DNA of 64,000 nt from Thunnus maccoyii (lineage: Eukaryota > Chordata > Actinopteri > Scombriformes > Scombridae): positions 8,014,655-8,078,654 of the forward strand of contig NC_056544.1 in NCBI RefSeq assembly GCF_910596095.1, in the 5' to 3' direction. The notes below the pieces were generated by a model. That model was not told where the DNA came from, did no database searches, and saw only the letters and a list, made by a program, of their open reading frames with translations. Of the stretch, positions 1 to 19,200 are shown one piece after another. How positions within the stretch are numbered: position 1 is the first letter of the stretch; every line of letters begins with the position of its first letter. The translations under genes and the position numbers were made by a program.

Positions 1-714
1 TTGACTTCTAAAACTTTCTTTAGATAAGTTGCACAACCAGAACACAGCCCACACTATTCCTACTCCATTAAATCAATGTCATTTGATTGAAGAAATTGTT
101 GAAATAAGTCGTATTGAATTGGAAACAAGTGGTAGATTTTCTTTACTTGTTTGAATTAAAGAGAGAAGACTCAATACTACACTCAAGCAGTTTTTCAAGA
201 TGGGTTTTTTCAGTGTAGGCAAACACTAAAATGTAAATGAAACACTCCAGTTCCATCGTGCAGTCTGAGGCAGAGCTCAGTGAATGGAGGCGTTGTGTGT
301 ATGTGGTGTGTGTTGGAAGATCTGGCAGGGTGGAGTGGGGTGGGGGGCCCCTCTGGTCCGGCTGATGCTCCAGGGGCAAGAGGTGCAAGAGAGGAGAGGG
401 TATAATGCAGTTTTCTGAGTGTTTTTTTTCTATTATGAAGTTAGAAAATGCTATTAAAGCAGTAAAGACATGATAAAGGAGGCTATGCAGAAGGTTCATC
501 ATCAAAGAGCACTGTAAGGATTGTATTCTTCTCACCAAATCTGAACAAATGTCTGAAAGAGAAATTGAGGAAAGAGAGGTTGTATGTGTGAGGAAAAGTC
601 ACGAGGTGAGATTGGAGAAGGAGGGTGAGTGTTGAAAGAGAGAGGGCTGGGGGTGGGGTGACTCTCAGGACTCTCATACCTTACATGCCAGTCTGAAACC
701 TTGTGTGTGTGCAG
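1..714 (+). other. cnmd intron (left edge)
   Basis: Intronic sequence ending in the acceptor TGTGTGTGTGCAG at 702-714. The ORFs here are low-complexity open frames. The transmembrane exon of cnmd was looked for and not seen, so it must lie upstream of the window. Confidence 0.6.
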
Positions 715-6581
<5,867 letters not shown>

Positions 6582-7395
6582 ACACCCCCACCCACCTGGG
6601 AGATGGTGGAGTCCAGGAGGGAAGGAAGGAGGGAGGGAGGGATGGGGTTTGTGTTTTTTTTTTTTTTTTTTTCTTGAAGGGAGGGGGAGATGAAGGGAAA
6701 AGTTAAAGAAAGGCAGATGGTGGCTTCTTGTTTTTATCTGCAGCAGGTACCTGTTGGTCTGAGCAGATTTGTGCAAAATGAACAGCATCAGTAACCGTGT
6801 TCAGACATTATAAATGCATGGCACAGAATCTAGGACACACATGATCTCACATGCAAAGGTATGCAGTGCCTGCACACTGCACAGCTTGTCTTATTAAAAA
6901 AACATGCCAACTATCGATTTAGATCCATCTGAACTACAGAACAACATGCTGTCGAGAGAACAGAGGTTAAGATGAAACATCCAACAAACCCGTTTCCAGT
7001 TAAACGCATCGACATCTATTGACCCGAGGATTCAATTGATATACATATATATACATAATGCCATCCACTTATCTCTAGGATAAGCAGGTAAGCTTGTATT
7101 TATAGAGCTGTAATCGGCCCTTTTCTTTCATTCTTTGCTTTTTGATGTAAATAAATGTATAGGGTGCAGTCAGCTGGCTCAAACAGCAGTGTTTGTTTCA
7201 CTTTCCATCACTCTCCTGAGAAATGTTTGACTCCTGTGTTTTTAACTCTTCCCTTTCCTGGTTTTTCTCTCCACAAGTAGCTCTCATTACAACAATGTAC
7301 TGTAAGCTTTCACACACTTTCATCTAAATGTGTTTTCATCTGCATCGAAGAAGCAATCTCAAAGTGCAATATCACTGAATAAACTTTTTTTTAAG
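6582..7395 (+). other. cnmd: cnmd 3' UTR
   Basis: Sequence after the cnmd stop. It contains a G-rich tract followed by a T run (about 6618-6672) and two AATAAA poly(A) signals, at 7150-7155 and 7378-7383. The second is followed by T-rich DNA, so the transcript probably ends near 7400. No ORF of note. Confidence 0.6.
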
Positions 7396-7399
7396 TAAA

Positions 7400-7809
7400 C
7401 TCTGAAGCGTCACCCCTCTATTTTTTTTTTTTTTTGTTTTCTCTTCTTGACCGAACGACTTTATTTATATCCCGTTTGTAAATACATATTGCGGTAATAT
7501 ATGATTTATTTGGGAACACCCGGTCTCTCTCACTCAAAGACACTTTTCAGTTCTGAGATGTGTCACATCTGGTAGCTGCTCCAAAGGGATGAGCAGAAAG
7601 AAGTTTCCAGAGTTCTTTAATGTGAGAGTTGCAGCTCTAGAACTCTTTAATGAGACTAAAGACTCTGTAGCCGTCACGCTCCCAGATCTTACCCACGATG
7701 CAAAGCGCTTAGCTCCTTTTGATGTCACAGAGCCGCCTCAGGCAGGGGTAGGGGGTAAGGATGGGGGCGGTGTGTTTGTGTGTATGTGTGTGTCAAGGAT
7801 TGTGGAGGG

Positions 7810-7859
<50 letters not shown>

Positions 7860-8425
7860 AGTTAAGAGTTCCATCCAGAGCCACAAATGGGCGTTTGATC
7901 GTCATGAGAGATGAAACGATGTGTGATGAATTTAACACTTAACTCAGTGTGAGAGGCTTGATGATGCGGTTTAGGAGGCTGATCCATATTAATGCTCTCT
8001 TGCCTCGGCAGGACGCCCCCTCACAGTTACAGCTACCGCATATATGTGGCTGAAGAACAGGGGAGGAACCTGCTCTTCCGCATCTCCCCGACTGCAAATC
8101 ACCACTCCACCTCGGGGGCAGCATCCTCGCCTCCTGGCCAAACAACTCCGGGCTCTCTGACTTGATACCAATCAAACTGCGATACGTAAAACCATATCCT
8201 CAAGCTGTCAACCATATCTGAACTGCCTGCACTCATATCAGTAATGCCACATTTCATCCCTTCCAGCACATTATCACATGAGTATGGCTTCCTGTCATAA
8301 TATACTGCTGGTTTTTTTGCGGCTGATGGATCCCTCCCAAGACCTTCAAACCTGCCCAAAAAAACAGTTTCCAGTAACAACAAACCATAAAACACGAGAC
8401 AAAGTTTTTTGAGCCAAACAACAAA
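7400..8425. other. intergenic spacer between convergent cnmd and sugt1
   Basis: About 1 kb separates the 3' ends of the two convergent genes. It holds a (TG)n/(GA)n tract at about 7770-7860 and nothing else recognised. The open frames are not conserved proteins. Confidence 0.55.
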
Positions 8426-9144
8426 TCTTTTATTTACACTGAAGCTTGAATCACACTGAGGGAACGACCGGCGCTAAGCCACTGGCAGATACAGATTCCA
8501 GACAAGTCAGTTTGCAGAGTATTGCTGAGTTTTTACTGAGTGTACAGAAAATAAGCCAAAAGATGCGTTTATGGATATCATTGAAACAATCTCAATTCAT
8601 TCTTATTGTTAAGAACTTTACATTTGTATACAAGTGCTGTAAATAGAAGTCATAAAAGGCTCTCAAATAGAAAGGCTGTAGGCATTTTCAGGAAACCAGG
8701 AGAGACAGAGGAGTTGAGAAGAGGGATGATTGGAAACCAGATTTGAAAGTTTTTTAAGTTGAATCAGAACATTTCAGGTCTATCAGTCACATTTTAAATC
8801 CAGACCTCAGTTCCCCTTCGAGTCCATTGGCCTTCAAAACAAAAAAAAAAAAATCAGATAATGCAAATCAATCTGTTCAACAGAGTGTTTAAATGAAGAG
8901 AGACCCCATCTGGTGGTTAAGCTATCGCAGAGAGCAGGCCGTGTGTGTGGTTTGGTGTGGTGATAGTAGGAACGCTGTGGCTCTCTGCACTTATAGGCGG
9001 AGTGAAAACACCAGAGCAACAACACAACTGAGGGGCTGGGAGGAGGAGGAGGAGGAGGTGGACGGCCATGGAGACTGCAGAGCAGTATGAACGAAGGTAG
9101 AGAACAGTAAGGTTAAACAGGGGGGGGGGGGGGTGTTCAGTACT
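8426..9144 (-). other. sugt1: sugt1 3' UTR
   Basis: Downstream of the sugt1 stop on the minus strand. An AATAAA signal reads on the minus strand at 8429-8434, giving a 3' UTR of roughly 0.7 kb. An octamer, CAGTACTT, is tandemly repeated across the stop codon (9139-9154). Confidence 0.55.
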
Positions 9145-11720
9145 TCAGTACTTCTTCAACTCCACGTCGTCCGGTGGGCTCACATCCACTTTTCTCTTGC
9201 CCACGTCTTTCCAGTTGGTGCTCAGGACCGTACCGCCTGACTCCATCTGCACAGGGAGGAGAGGCGGAGAGAGGAATCACTGCAGTGTCATTTCATTAGT
9301 AGTCTAGTTATGCAACATCTTCTCTCTGCTTAAAAATGCCTACAGCATTACTGGTTTTATTCAGTTCAAATTCAAAAATTAAATCAATTATCTTCTTGCC
9401 CTCTCAATTAAAAAAACTAGTATTGATGATCATAGTGGAATTTTTGACTAGTAAGCAAGTTTTGTCATTTTCTTGTTAGTTCGTAACACACAGAAATAAT
9501 GAGTGATTACTTGAAATGAATGTGAAAACACCATCAGCGTGTCGGAAATGACAGAAGATCCTTTTTAAAGTGTAGAAGCATCATGACGTCATATCTTTAA
9601 TAACAGAATGCTGCTTCTCCAAAATCATTAATCCACACGTACTTTACACTCTGATGGAAGTTCATTAATTATAGAGATAATGTATTGCGTTCCTTTTCTT
9701 TTGACTTTTTAATTATGTGTAGATGAATGAAACAAGCTTTATTCTTCATGTTTGAATCAAGAAAACATTTCATTTGTGAACTGAGCAAAAAAAAAATGCT
9801 GTTGTGCAGTTCATTACTAAACCTGTTGGTTTAATCCCACTGGATTAGGGAGGCGATTAGGTTCAACAATGGGACACTTTATCCGCATTGTTTATTTCTT
9901 TTAATTCATTTAAGAATGAAATTGATTTATGAAAGTGTTGAAGGATTGTATCTGAGGGCATTTTCCCCCGTTAGTAAGTAAAGGCCAGCAGATTTAAAGC
10001 AGTTTATATTATCTCAACAGGCAAGACGTGACTCATGTATGCAAACATTTGTTCTGTGTTGCACAATAAGACTTAGAGATATCACACGGTAAACAGTGGC
10101 CTGCTCCGTTTATGGTTGAATCAAAGTAATGCAGCATTAGAAAAATGCCATCAGCACACTGTTTCTGTTGGACTCGACACATATTTGTGTTTGTGAGACT
10201 CAAGTGTGCTCACAGGCTAAAGGCGTGAAATTGAAATCACAGGGTACTTGTTTAATTTCAACGATATAGATCGTATTATTTATCTGTTAAGTTTATTAGA
10301 TTTCATTTAAACATCACGGTTCAGACACAGTAGCTGCTTCTCTTCACGTCGGGTCAATATAAGATGTTATAGAGTCATATTTACTGGAAATGACATTGAT
10401 CACATATTGTTATCTACAGTAGCTTTATGAAAAGTTATTAAAGAGTTAATGTTAATGATGGAGGGGGGGGAACTCGTGCTTTTGTCAGGGGGTCAAATAA
10501 TGTGTTTTTAGAAGACTTAACTGATTAGTGACCCAAAAAAACCGCATGCCACCTCAGCGCAACACTCACAAAAGACTTGTTCATGGCTCGCTTGACCTCG
10601 TCCGAGCCGTCCTTGTAGATCTGCTGGAAGAGCTTGTTGAGCGCCGCGTCTCCTTCCAGCTTCTCGTTCTTCTCCTCCTCGCTGATGTCGACCACCATCT
10701 TGTCCCATTTGCGGGTGTAGTGAGACGACGTTGGGTACAGATCTGATGAAGGAGGAGACAAAAGTGTTTAAAAAAAAAAAACGCAGTGCGGTTTCCAACT
10801 AAGACCGAGTCATGAGCAGCTTTGCTTGAGAGAGATTTTTTCGAATCAGCTCAGAGGCGTTTGGCAAGACATAAAGCGGAGCATAAAGAAGTGAAACTAA
10901 TAGATGATCGCTTTTATGAAACAGTGCGAGTGTTCAGTTTTTTTAAATTGAGAATGATCAAATGTATGTCTTCCTGGCATTTTTAATTTATTTACATGGT
11001 GTTATTATGGGGTAATTCACATTGCATTCAGAAACAATGGTCACCGAGGATGTTTTTACACGGCATGTTAAACCGAGACAAACATCTGATTTAGCTACGG
11101 AGTCGTTCCACTCGCATGCGGCGGGATCACATTGTGATTTGACTTCTATATTTTCTGAATGCAATACGCTGGATATAATCCCATCTAGAGATGAAGAGGG
11201 GGGAGCGATGAATGTAATCCAGATACAGATTTACATAAATACTGCCCCAGACGTGCGGCGGCAGACATATTCAGGCCAAGTGTGGACATACGGCAATGCG
11301 ATCTCATAATATCAGATGTCAAATACTGTGTTCAAATGTAACGGCGCTCCTCGAGGTTGAGCTTGTTGGTGGAAAGAACAGTTTGGCTGCCCACTTTTAC
11401 TCCTCCACCACCACCACCCCACACACACACACACACACACACTTACATAAGTAATTAATCCTGTCAGTAATGGGAAAGTGTGGGCTAAAATACTGAGTCA
11501 TATTTCGCTGTCATACCTTTCTCTTTCCTGCCTACTTTTACCGTCAGACTAATGAAAGACTAGCAGGGCTTGACTGCCCACTCTCATTTTAGTGCAAGAA
11601 CAGACAAACACTGGAGCTCATATTGATCTTTGCAGCGAGAGAGAGAGAGAGAGAGGGAGAAAGAAAGAGAGAAATAAGAGGAGGTTTAGGGAGATGAGAG
11701 CAGATACAGGAGGAGAGTTG

Positions 11721-11768
<48 letters not shown>

Positions 11769-12164
11769 ATAAATGCAGGAGCTGTGGACTGACTGGGATT
11801 GAAGTGTTTGATGTTGGACTCCTGTCCTTCTCCCTCCAGCTTCTCCCATCTGATGGCATCTGTCTTCTTCATCTTCATCTCCACCTGACAGAGGAGAGGG
11901 GTGACGAGACGGTGGGGGGGGGGGGGGGGGGGGGAGGTGGGGGGAGAGGAGGAGGAGGAGGAGGAGGAGGAGGAAAAGAAAGAGAAGGAACAAGGGGAGA
12001 TAACAATGTTTAACAAAATGGTCTTCTTTGGTGCGCGGGACAAAAATAACGCTTCCATTAGAGTGACATCTTAAAAGTACAGGACATCAGATCATTATTG
12101 AGGCCAGAGAGACTGTCTGTTCAGAGCTGCTGTCGACTCAGCCTACGAGTGTGTGCGTGTGTGC

Positions 12165-12212
<48 letters not shown>

Positions 12213-15200
12213 CATCAGGGATATGCGGGGGCACAGCTCAATCTCAAACCTCACTGACAGACATACTGCACTAACGAGATGCCTGTCAGCCAGAGGGCCA
12301 GTGTGTGAGAGACGGAGCGAGCGGGAGGGAGGGAGGGATGGAGGAGGGGGGAGGGATCCTAATTCCACACAGCAGCATCTGATCCAAATCATTACACCGG
12401 GAGAACATGGGAGAGGAGGAAAACAATGAGGGGAGAGAGGACATGGACACACGCTTTTAACACTGAGCTGCATTGACAGGGCACATACCAGCGAGACACG
12501 CAAAGCTGCGACGCTACGATATGTGTCCCCCCACCACCACCACCACCACCCATTAATGGCATGTGCGTGTGTTTGATACGTGCGATGTGTGCACGTGAAA
12601 GGCAGCGCTGGTTATGTCGGTGCAATTAAGGAACATTTCTGCTCTGCTGGGCGATGTGATGATTCATTTATGAGGGTGCCAGAAGAGAAGAGGGAACCAG
12701 AGGTAGACGAGGTTAGAGATGAGGAGGCAGAGAGGGCTGACTGGCGGAGTGAAGCCTGAGTGAGGGGAGCAGATTGAGGGAAGTTAAGAGCGTGATGGCT
12801 GCTACCTTCTCTGCCGGGGTGATGAGCTAGTGAGAGCAGCGGTAGATAGATCACTTTGGTATGTGTCAGCGCTTTCTCCCCCCCCCACCCCTACCCCCAA
12901 AAAGGGCCTTGTGCACAGCGAGGCATCTGTGCAGCGTCCGAAATTAACTTTGTTGGCTCACCTGTGAGTGGCTGTGAAACTATAAAAAGAAGCTCTTTGC
13001 TGAAAATACAGGTCAACCGAATACTTCATATTCATCTTTCAAAAGAATGTAACTTGTTGCCAGAGCCAGTCTGTCTTTACAATCAGGTTGTGTATTAGTT
13101 CAAATTCTGCTTGCTAAATTATAACGAGGGAAGACTGCTGCTGCTGCTGCTGCTCGGACGCTGGCTGGGGAGACATCAGCTGCTCGTATCAGCTGATCTG
13201 ACCAACTGCTCTGAGTTGCACATCATAGTAAGCTGGATCGATATCAATAAATTAGGTTTGTACTGGATTACTGTGTTGTAAAACAGCAGCAATTAATGAA
13301 AAAATGAAGCTGTGAGGCAGAAAAACTGCCATTAGTGAGTTCTGTGGCATTTTATGATTTAAATCTACCCTAGAGGCATGTGTGTAAATATTTAGTTGTT
13401 ACTTAGAGTGATGTTGTAACTTCTCTCCGTGGTGAAACCGCTTTCTGATCTGTGCAGCTTGTTTGTAATTTACTGCTGGCTCTCATGTCTCTGTAACATT
13501 TTGATATCTTGACAACGCCGGAGCACAGATTCACTGTAAACATTGAGCTTCGTGCTATATTCAGTGAGTGATAATGGGGGTGGAGTGTGTTTGTTTGGAT
13601 CAGATGGCTAATTCTTACACAGTATACCTTTAACTAGGACTTTCAAAGTGCATTTTGTTATAAGACATTAAATCATCAAGCTTAAAACTCTGTTGTACAG
13701 CCCCTATAATACATCTGGCATTTTAAAATCAGTTCACTTTGAGGTCAATTTTGTGTTTTGTTCCTCATTATATTACATTAAGTGTTTTGACTTTGCTGAG
13801 GCTGTGACTCATGCCTCTGACGGGCTTCTTCTCCACTAGTGAGCTCATAGAATTTAGAGACACCCCCCCCCCCACCGAACCAAACTGAGAGAAAACACAT
13901 TTTTTTTCAGAAACAAAGTTGAAACTATTCAAACTGATGACCACGGCACAAACCTGCAGTAATGTTACAGTATTCAGAAAGCTGTTAAAACACTGTTGAT
14001 TGGTTAAACTTGTGACTGTTGTTCCTCTTGAAGCAGTTTGTGTTCGATAAAGTGGTTTCCATTGATTTCTGAGACTGTTCCTCAGGGTTTATTAAAACCA
14101 CTGGGTTTGTTTTTTTTTTGACAAATGTGCCAGCAATCACGGCGCTGATGCTCTTTTGAGCTGTTAAAGGTCTCATATTGTTTTGAAAACTTCAGTACCT
14201 GTCAAAGTGCTAATATGCATGACCTGTTCTCATAGCTGACAAATGCTGCTAATTGGCATATTCAGCCCACCTCTGTAGCAATGTCTGTAACTCATTAAAT
14301 GACTTTGAACTTCTTTAGATCTTTTTTCATCTTGTGTATAGATTTTTTTTTTGTTTATCTCCATTGATGAGCAGTTTCATACTCTGATATTAAGAGTTCA
14401 GTTTGAACAGCTGGAACTCAACAGCCTGTCTGACTGTTATGTATTCATTTGATTTGTTTGTGATCAAAGTCTGAGAGCAGTAAAGGACTAAAGATCGTAG
14501 ACCGAGCTGATTAAACCTTATCGTCTGAAAATGACCAGCCAGTGTTGCAGGTGCCACTTTACTGTCTTGAATGTTTTTGTGATGCAAAGTGTGGCGGGCT
14601 CTGCGTGTGTCCAAGTGTGTGCGCTTGTATGCGTGCTCCTGGGCCATACAACATTAATCTGCTGCCACATCTGTGTTTCCTGGCTTTTAAGGGACATGGC
14701 AGGCCGGGTGCTGTGTGTGTGTGTGTGTCTCTCTGTGTGCGTTTCTGTGTGTGTGTGACAGGCGAAGCGGTGGCTCGTAAAGGGATGTGACAGCAGAGCC
14801 ACATACAGGGGCCACCACCCAGGACCCCAGGGCCTGGACTATACAATACTACACTACACACACACACACATAGACACACATGTTGACACACACATGCTAT
14901 TTACAGAGGGGCACTAGGGGTCCCGTGTCGCTTGTCACATGTGTTTGTAACCATCAACCCCCCCCCTCCTCCTCCCGCTACGACTCCTCACCCAGCAGTT
15001 TCTCCCTCCTTTTCCAGATCCCTGCGGATTTCAAAACAAACTCGACTAAAAAGACGCATAAATGAAATAAATATAAACATTCTTAGACGTTGACAGGCAT
15101 GCAAATTAAAGAGGGGAGACGCCACTTTAGCTATTTGCCGAAAAGAGATGAGTTTGGAACTGAATGAACAAGCGAGTGTGGGTCCGACGTCGCGTTTTGA

Positions 15201-16163
15201 GTGTGTTTACGCGCGCATGTCTGCGTGTGTGCACATCAGCCGTCCGTTCTGATCAAACACACTGGTGTGTAATTGGCTCCCCGTTGTCGCGGTGACCCCT
15301 GCGGTTGGAATGTCTGTCGTGGTGGAGGACAGGAGGAGGTCGCACTGACGATAATGTGCTGCAGACGATGCTCACGCATACACACACACTGCAAATACTT
15401 TGTGCAAATGGCACAATTGTGTTGAAAGATTACTGTTCAGCCTCTGTGTGTGTGTGTGTGTGTGCGTGCGTGCGTGTATGTGTGTGTGCACGCGCACGCA
15501 CACCCATGCCTGGCTTAGCCTCCCCCTGCTAAGTTGTCTTTAAAGACAGCGAGGAGATGAAGCGTAAACATTGTGGAGCGAAAAGTGCAGGGCAGCCTAT
15601 TACAGAGACAGACAGACCGACATTGGTTGGGAATCAACAGCTCCCAGGGCAATGCTTTTTTTTTTTTTTTTTGCTTTTTTTTTTAAAAAAACGCTCATTA
15701 GGGATGCATGCCAATCTGGAGAAACTTGATTTGCTGATGCTGTTGTTCATTTGAATGTTTTTTTTCCCCCCAGTGGCTCCTTGGCTTCAGAAAAATGAAA
15801 CAGCTCCAAAAAATTTAAATGAGACACGCATCAAGAAAGCTGCTCAGTTTGTTGGGGTCTCTCACATTGTCGCGCACGTGTGCACACATTTCACCTGTAG
15901 AGTTTTTAAAAAAGAGTTAGGAGCTTTTATGCTGTCTTGGATCTTGTAATGCTGCAATTAGCAATGAGGGTTTTAGAGTGCTCGGTGGCGTGTGTGTGTG
16001 TGTGTGTGTAGGGGCCATGTGTACCCGAGGAGCCCGGTGGACCAGCGAACAGTCAGGGCTTTGTGGGAGAGGAGGTGAGTTTGAACACTCGCTCTCGTTA
16101 TCCTAGAGGTAGGTGTGTGTGTGTGTGTTTGTACGAGCGTGAGACAGGGAGAAAGACAAACGA

Positions 16164-16215
<52 letters not shown>

Positions 16216-19200
16216 AAGGGGCAAGGAGAGATTGACAAAGCAAAGATAAAGAAGGCAAACGAGGAGGAAAGAAAAAAAAAAAAGCCACAAAGACTGTAGA
16301 GAGATGAGTGTAAGACCATCTTCAGCTGTGGTCTCTGTAAGACTGAGCCCTTGTTTAAGCTGCAGCCCACGTGCACCTCTGGTATGCAGTGTCTGCTGTT
16401 GCCATGGAAAAGAGAGAAAGTGAGTGTGTGTTTTTTTTTTGTTTTTTTTTTTTTGAGGGGGACAGTTTTCTGTGCAGGTCAGCCTCTACCCAGCACAGTG
16501 TAGCCAGTGGATATAATGCATGACATAGACATCAGGTTATGTTATGCTACTAATCAAATTCCAATCAAATTCCTCAACATCATTTTTTTTTTTTTTTTTC
16601 TGAAACTCTGGCTCAATGTCATTCCAACACCTGTGATCACTGCTGCTCTTTCATTCTCTCTGTGGCCTTGATGTAAAATAAACCAAGTGAAACATCATCT
16701 TTGCTCTCAGATGCTCTGTGGTTTGGCTTTTTTGGGACTTTTTCTATGTTAACAACGCAGCATATCTGAAGCTGTTTTCACATGAGAATCAGGTCCAGAC
16801 GTTTTCTGGAGTTGCCTTTTCTCACATGTAGAACACAAGCAGAGATTGTCTGTGTCAGATGCGTTCTCACCTGAAGGAAATAACTACGTTTGGTTTAGGT
16901 GAGGGGTGCAGGAGGCAGGACGTGATGTAAAAAAGTACACTGTTGTTATCCTTAGTTCTATAAAACATCTGAAAACTTGACGTCTGCCCCGGTTTCCTAA
17001 AATCCAAATCTTCAAATTGCCTGGTTTGTTAGACCAATAGTCTAAAAACAAAGATAATTAATTCACTCTCACATAAGACTTAGAAAACCAGCAATCCTCA
17101 TGGATGGCTGAACCTTGAGAATGTAGCTTTAAAAATGACTGCAATGATCAATCAATTGTCAAAAAAAGTGGCTGATTATTTTTCTGTCGATCAACTAATC
17201 AATTAATCGGCTAATCGTTGCAGCTCTAATAACCCTAAAAAACAGTCAAAGGGTCAGATTATTGTGACACTTCCTGCTTCGTCTACATGCAGTGTTTTAC
17301 AGGGCAGCAGACTCTCTTTGCAGATACATTTAGGATAAGATAAATAACGGGTGGAGACACGTAAGCACAAGTTGATGTTATATTCTGTTAAGGTCACGTA
17401 ATTTGTTGTAAAAGTCTGTTTCATTAGCTTAAATGTGATTTACATGAGCCACAAGAAAGGTCGTGTTGGGAAAAGAGATGTGATTTTACCTGTATTTTAC
17501 AGAAATCTCTTGTAGTTGCACCACAAAATGAAGCAGAGAGCTGGATTCAGCTGGATTTACCCCTTTATAAATAAATAAGCCTACAAAATATAGATCTAGA
17601 ACTAATCTGTAACGGGGGGCGAGGAGCTGTGGCTTGTGTTCATAAAACTTGATATTTCTATAGTAAAAATAACAGGCAGCCACTGCACTCTGTTTGACTA
17701 GGCATTTATATCATGCTTATTAATACATAATATATAATGCATCTGACTGCATCGCTATTCAAATGAGACATCAGTCGTATCGATTCCACTCCCCCTGTGT
17801 AGGTGGTATATCTTGTGTCTTATCACATCTCTTTTTCCACTTCCCATAAAGGTTGTCAGTCTTATTGGATTATTAATATTACTAGTCCCAAAGATTGTAT
17901 TAATATTATAGTTTTATGAGAAATATACTTTCTTCCTCATGTGAAGTTTAAATGCAGTTAAAAAGTAAACATTTCACCGTCATTTTCTTATTAAATCCGG
18001 CTTTAAATATGTCGAGTATTGTACACAGGCATTAAATATGTGTTGACCACCTGTGTGAAGTGACAGCAAGTAGGTGACGTGACCTTTTGCAAGCTGCAGT
18101 TTAAAATCTAATGAACTGATTTTGTTGTTGAGTTACTTCTAACGAGATACAGCTTAACATGCATCTACATGCATCGGCCACCAACAGTTTCTAGACGTAA
18201 ACAGAATCCAAAAAGAAGCGATGCAGAGCGTTACGTTGGACTGTATCGACAAGACCGGACTGATCAATGCCCTAAAAAAATTCACCCCCCTCAACAACTA
18301 AAACAATCAAAATAAAAACCCGCCTCTTGATCAGCAGACTAAAACCCCAAAGTGGTCTAAACCCTGAATCAGCACACATTCAGCCAGCACGCTCATTAGC
18401 CCACATCCTCTATAATACACACTAATTAGTCTATAGTAAAAAAGTGCCCTTCCTACTCATTAGGCCCATAATCACCTTAAACTGTGCTGAGGAAATCTGG
18501 GTGAGTACAGTCCTAATAAATGTGTGTGAGGTGTGTGTATATGTGTGTGTAGGAGTGAGGATTTGTGCATATGTGTGAATCTCCTGTTAGCTGCTCAGAT
18601 GAACTGTTCTGACGTCTCCACGGGAGCCCGACTATATACGGTGAGAGTGGATTTTCTCATTTCTACTCCTGCTACAGTGAGCTTTACCAGCATTAAGGAA
18701 TTATAGGTAGTGGCAGCGTACTTTATACCGCTTTAAATTATTGAAGAGATTAAGATGTTAATCTCAGCGCGGTAACGCGAGTAATGATCAGTCACAGCTT
18801 CAGCGAGCTTCTTAAACTCTGCATCAGCATAGGTTCTCTCCTTTGCTTTTTGTAGTTGTCATCTCACATCTGATTCTCTGTCTTTAAAAAAAAAAAAATA
18901 CAGAATAAGCAAATTAATTAGTGATCAAATATTAAGACAATAAAAACCTGAATACACAGAGCAACAAACTTGTCATTTCATGCTCTCTGGTAAAACCTGC
19001 ATACAGGAAAGAAGTGCTCACGTTTCTCATATTTTCTTTATAACGACATCAAAAATGTTCCCTGACGATATTCTTGAGAGTGACTACTAGGATGGTGAGT
19101 AGTGACGGGATCCTGTACTAAATTGGTACTGGTTCCTGACTGGCCAGTACCGAAATATTGATAAACATCTGGACAAACGGTGCTCCTATCTGTATTTATG

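Noticed and set aside
11589..12058. Two overlapping minus-strand ORFs rich in SLSLSL and PPPP
   Set aside because: They are translations of GA/TC and poly-C repeats that read through the real sugt1 exon 11 in part; only 11794-11884 is coding.
15973..16376. Several HTHTHT or CVCVCV open frames (also near 12.2, 14.6, 23.4, 35.1, 36.1, 46.0 and 50.8 kb)
   Set aside because: These are six-frame translations of (TG)n/(CA)n microsatellites.
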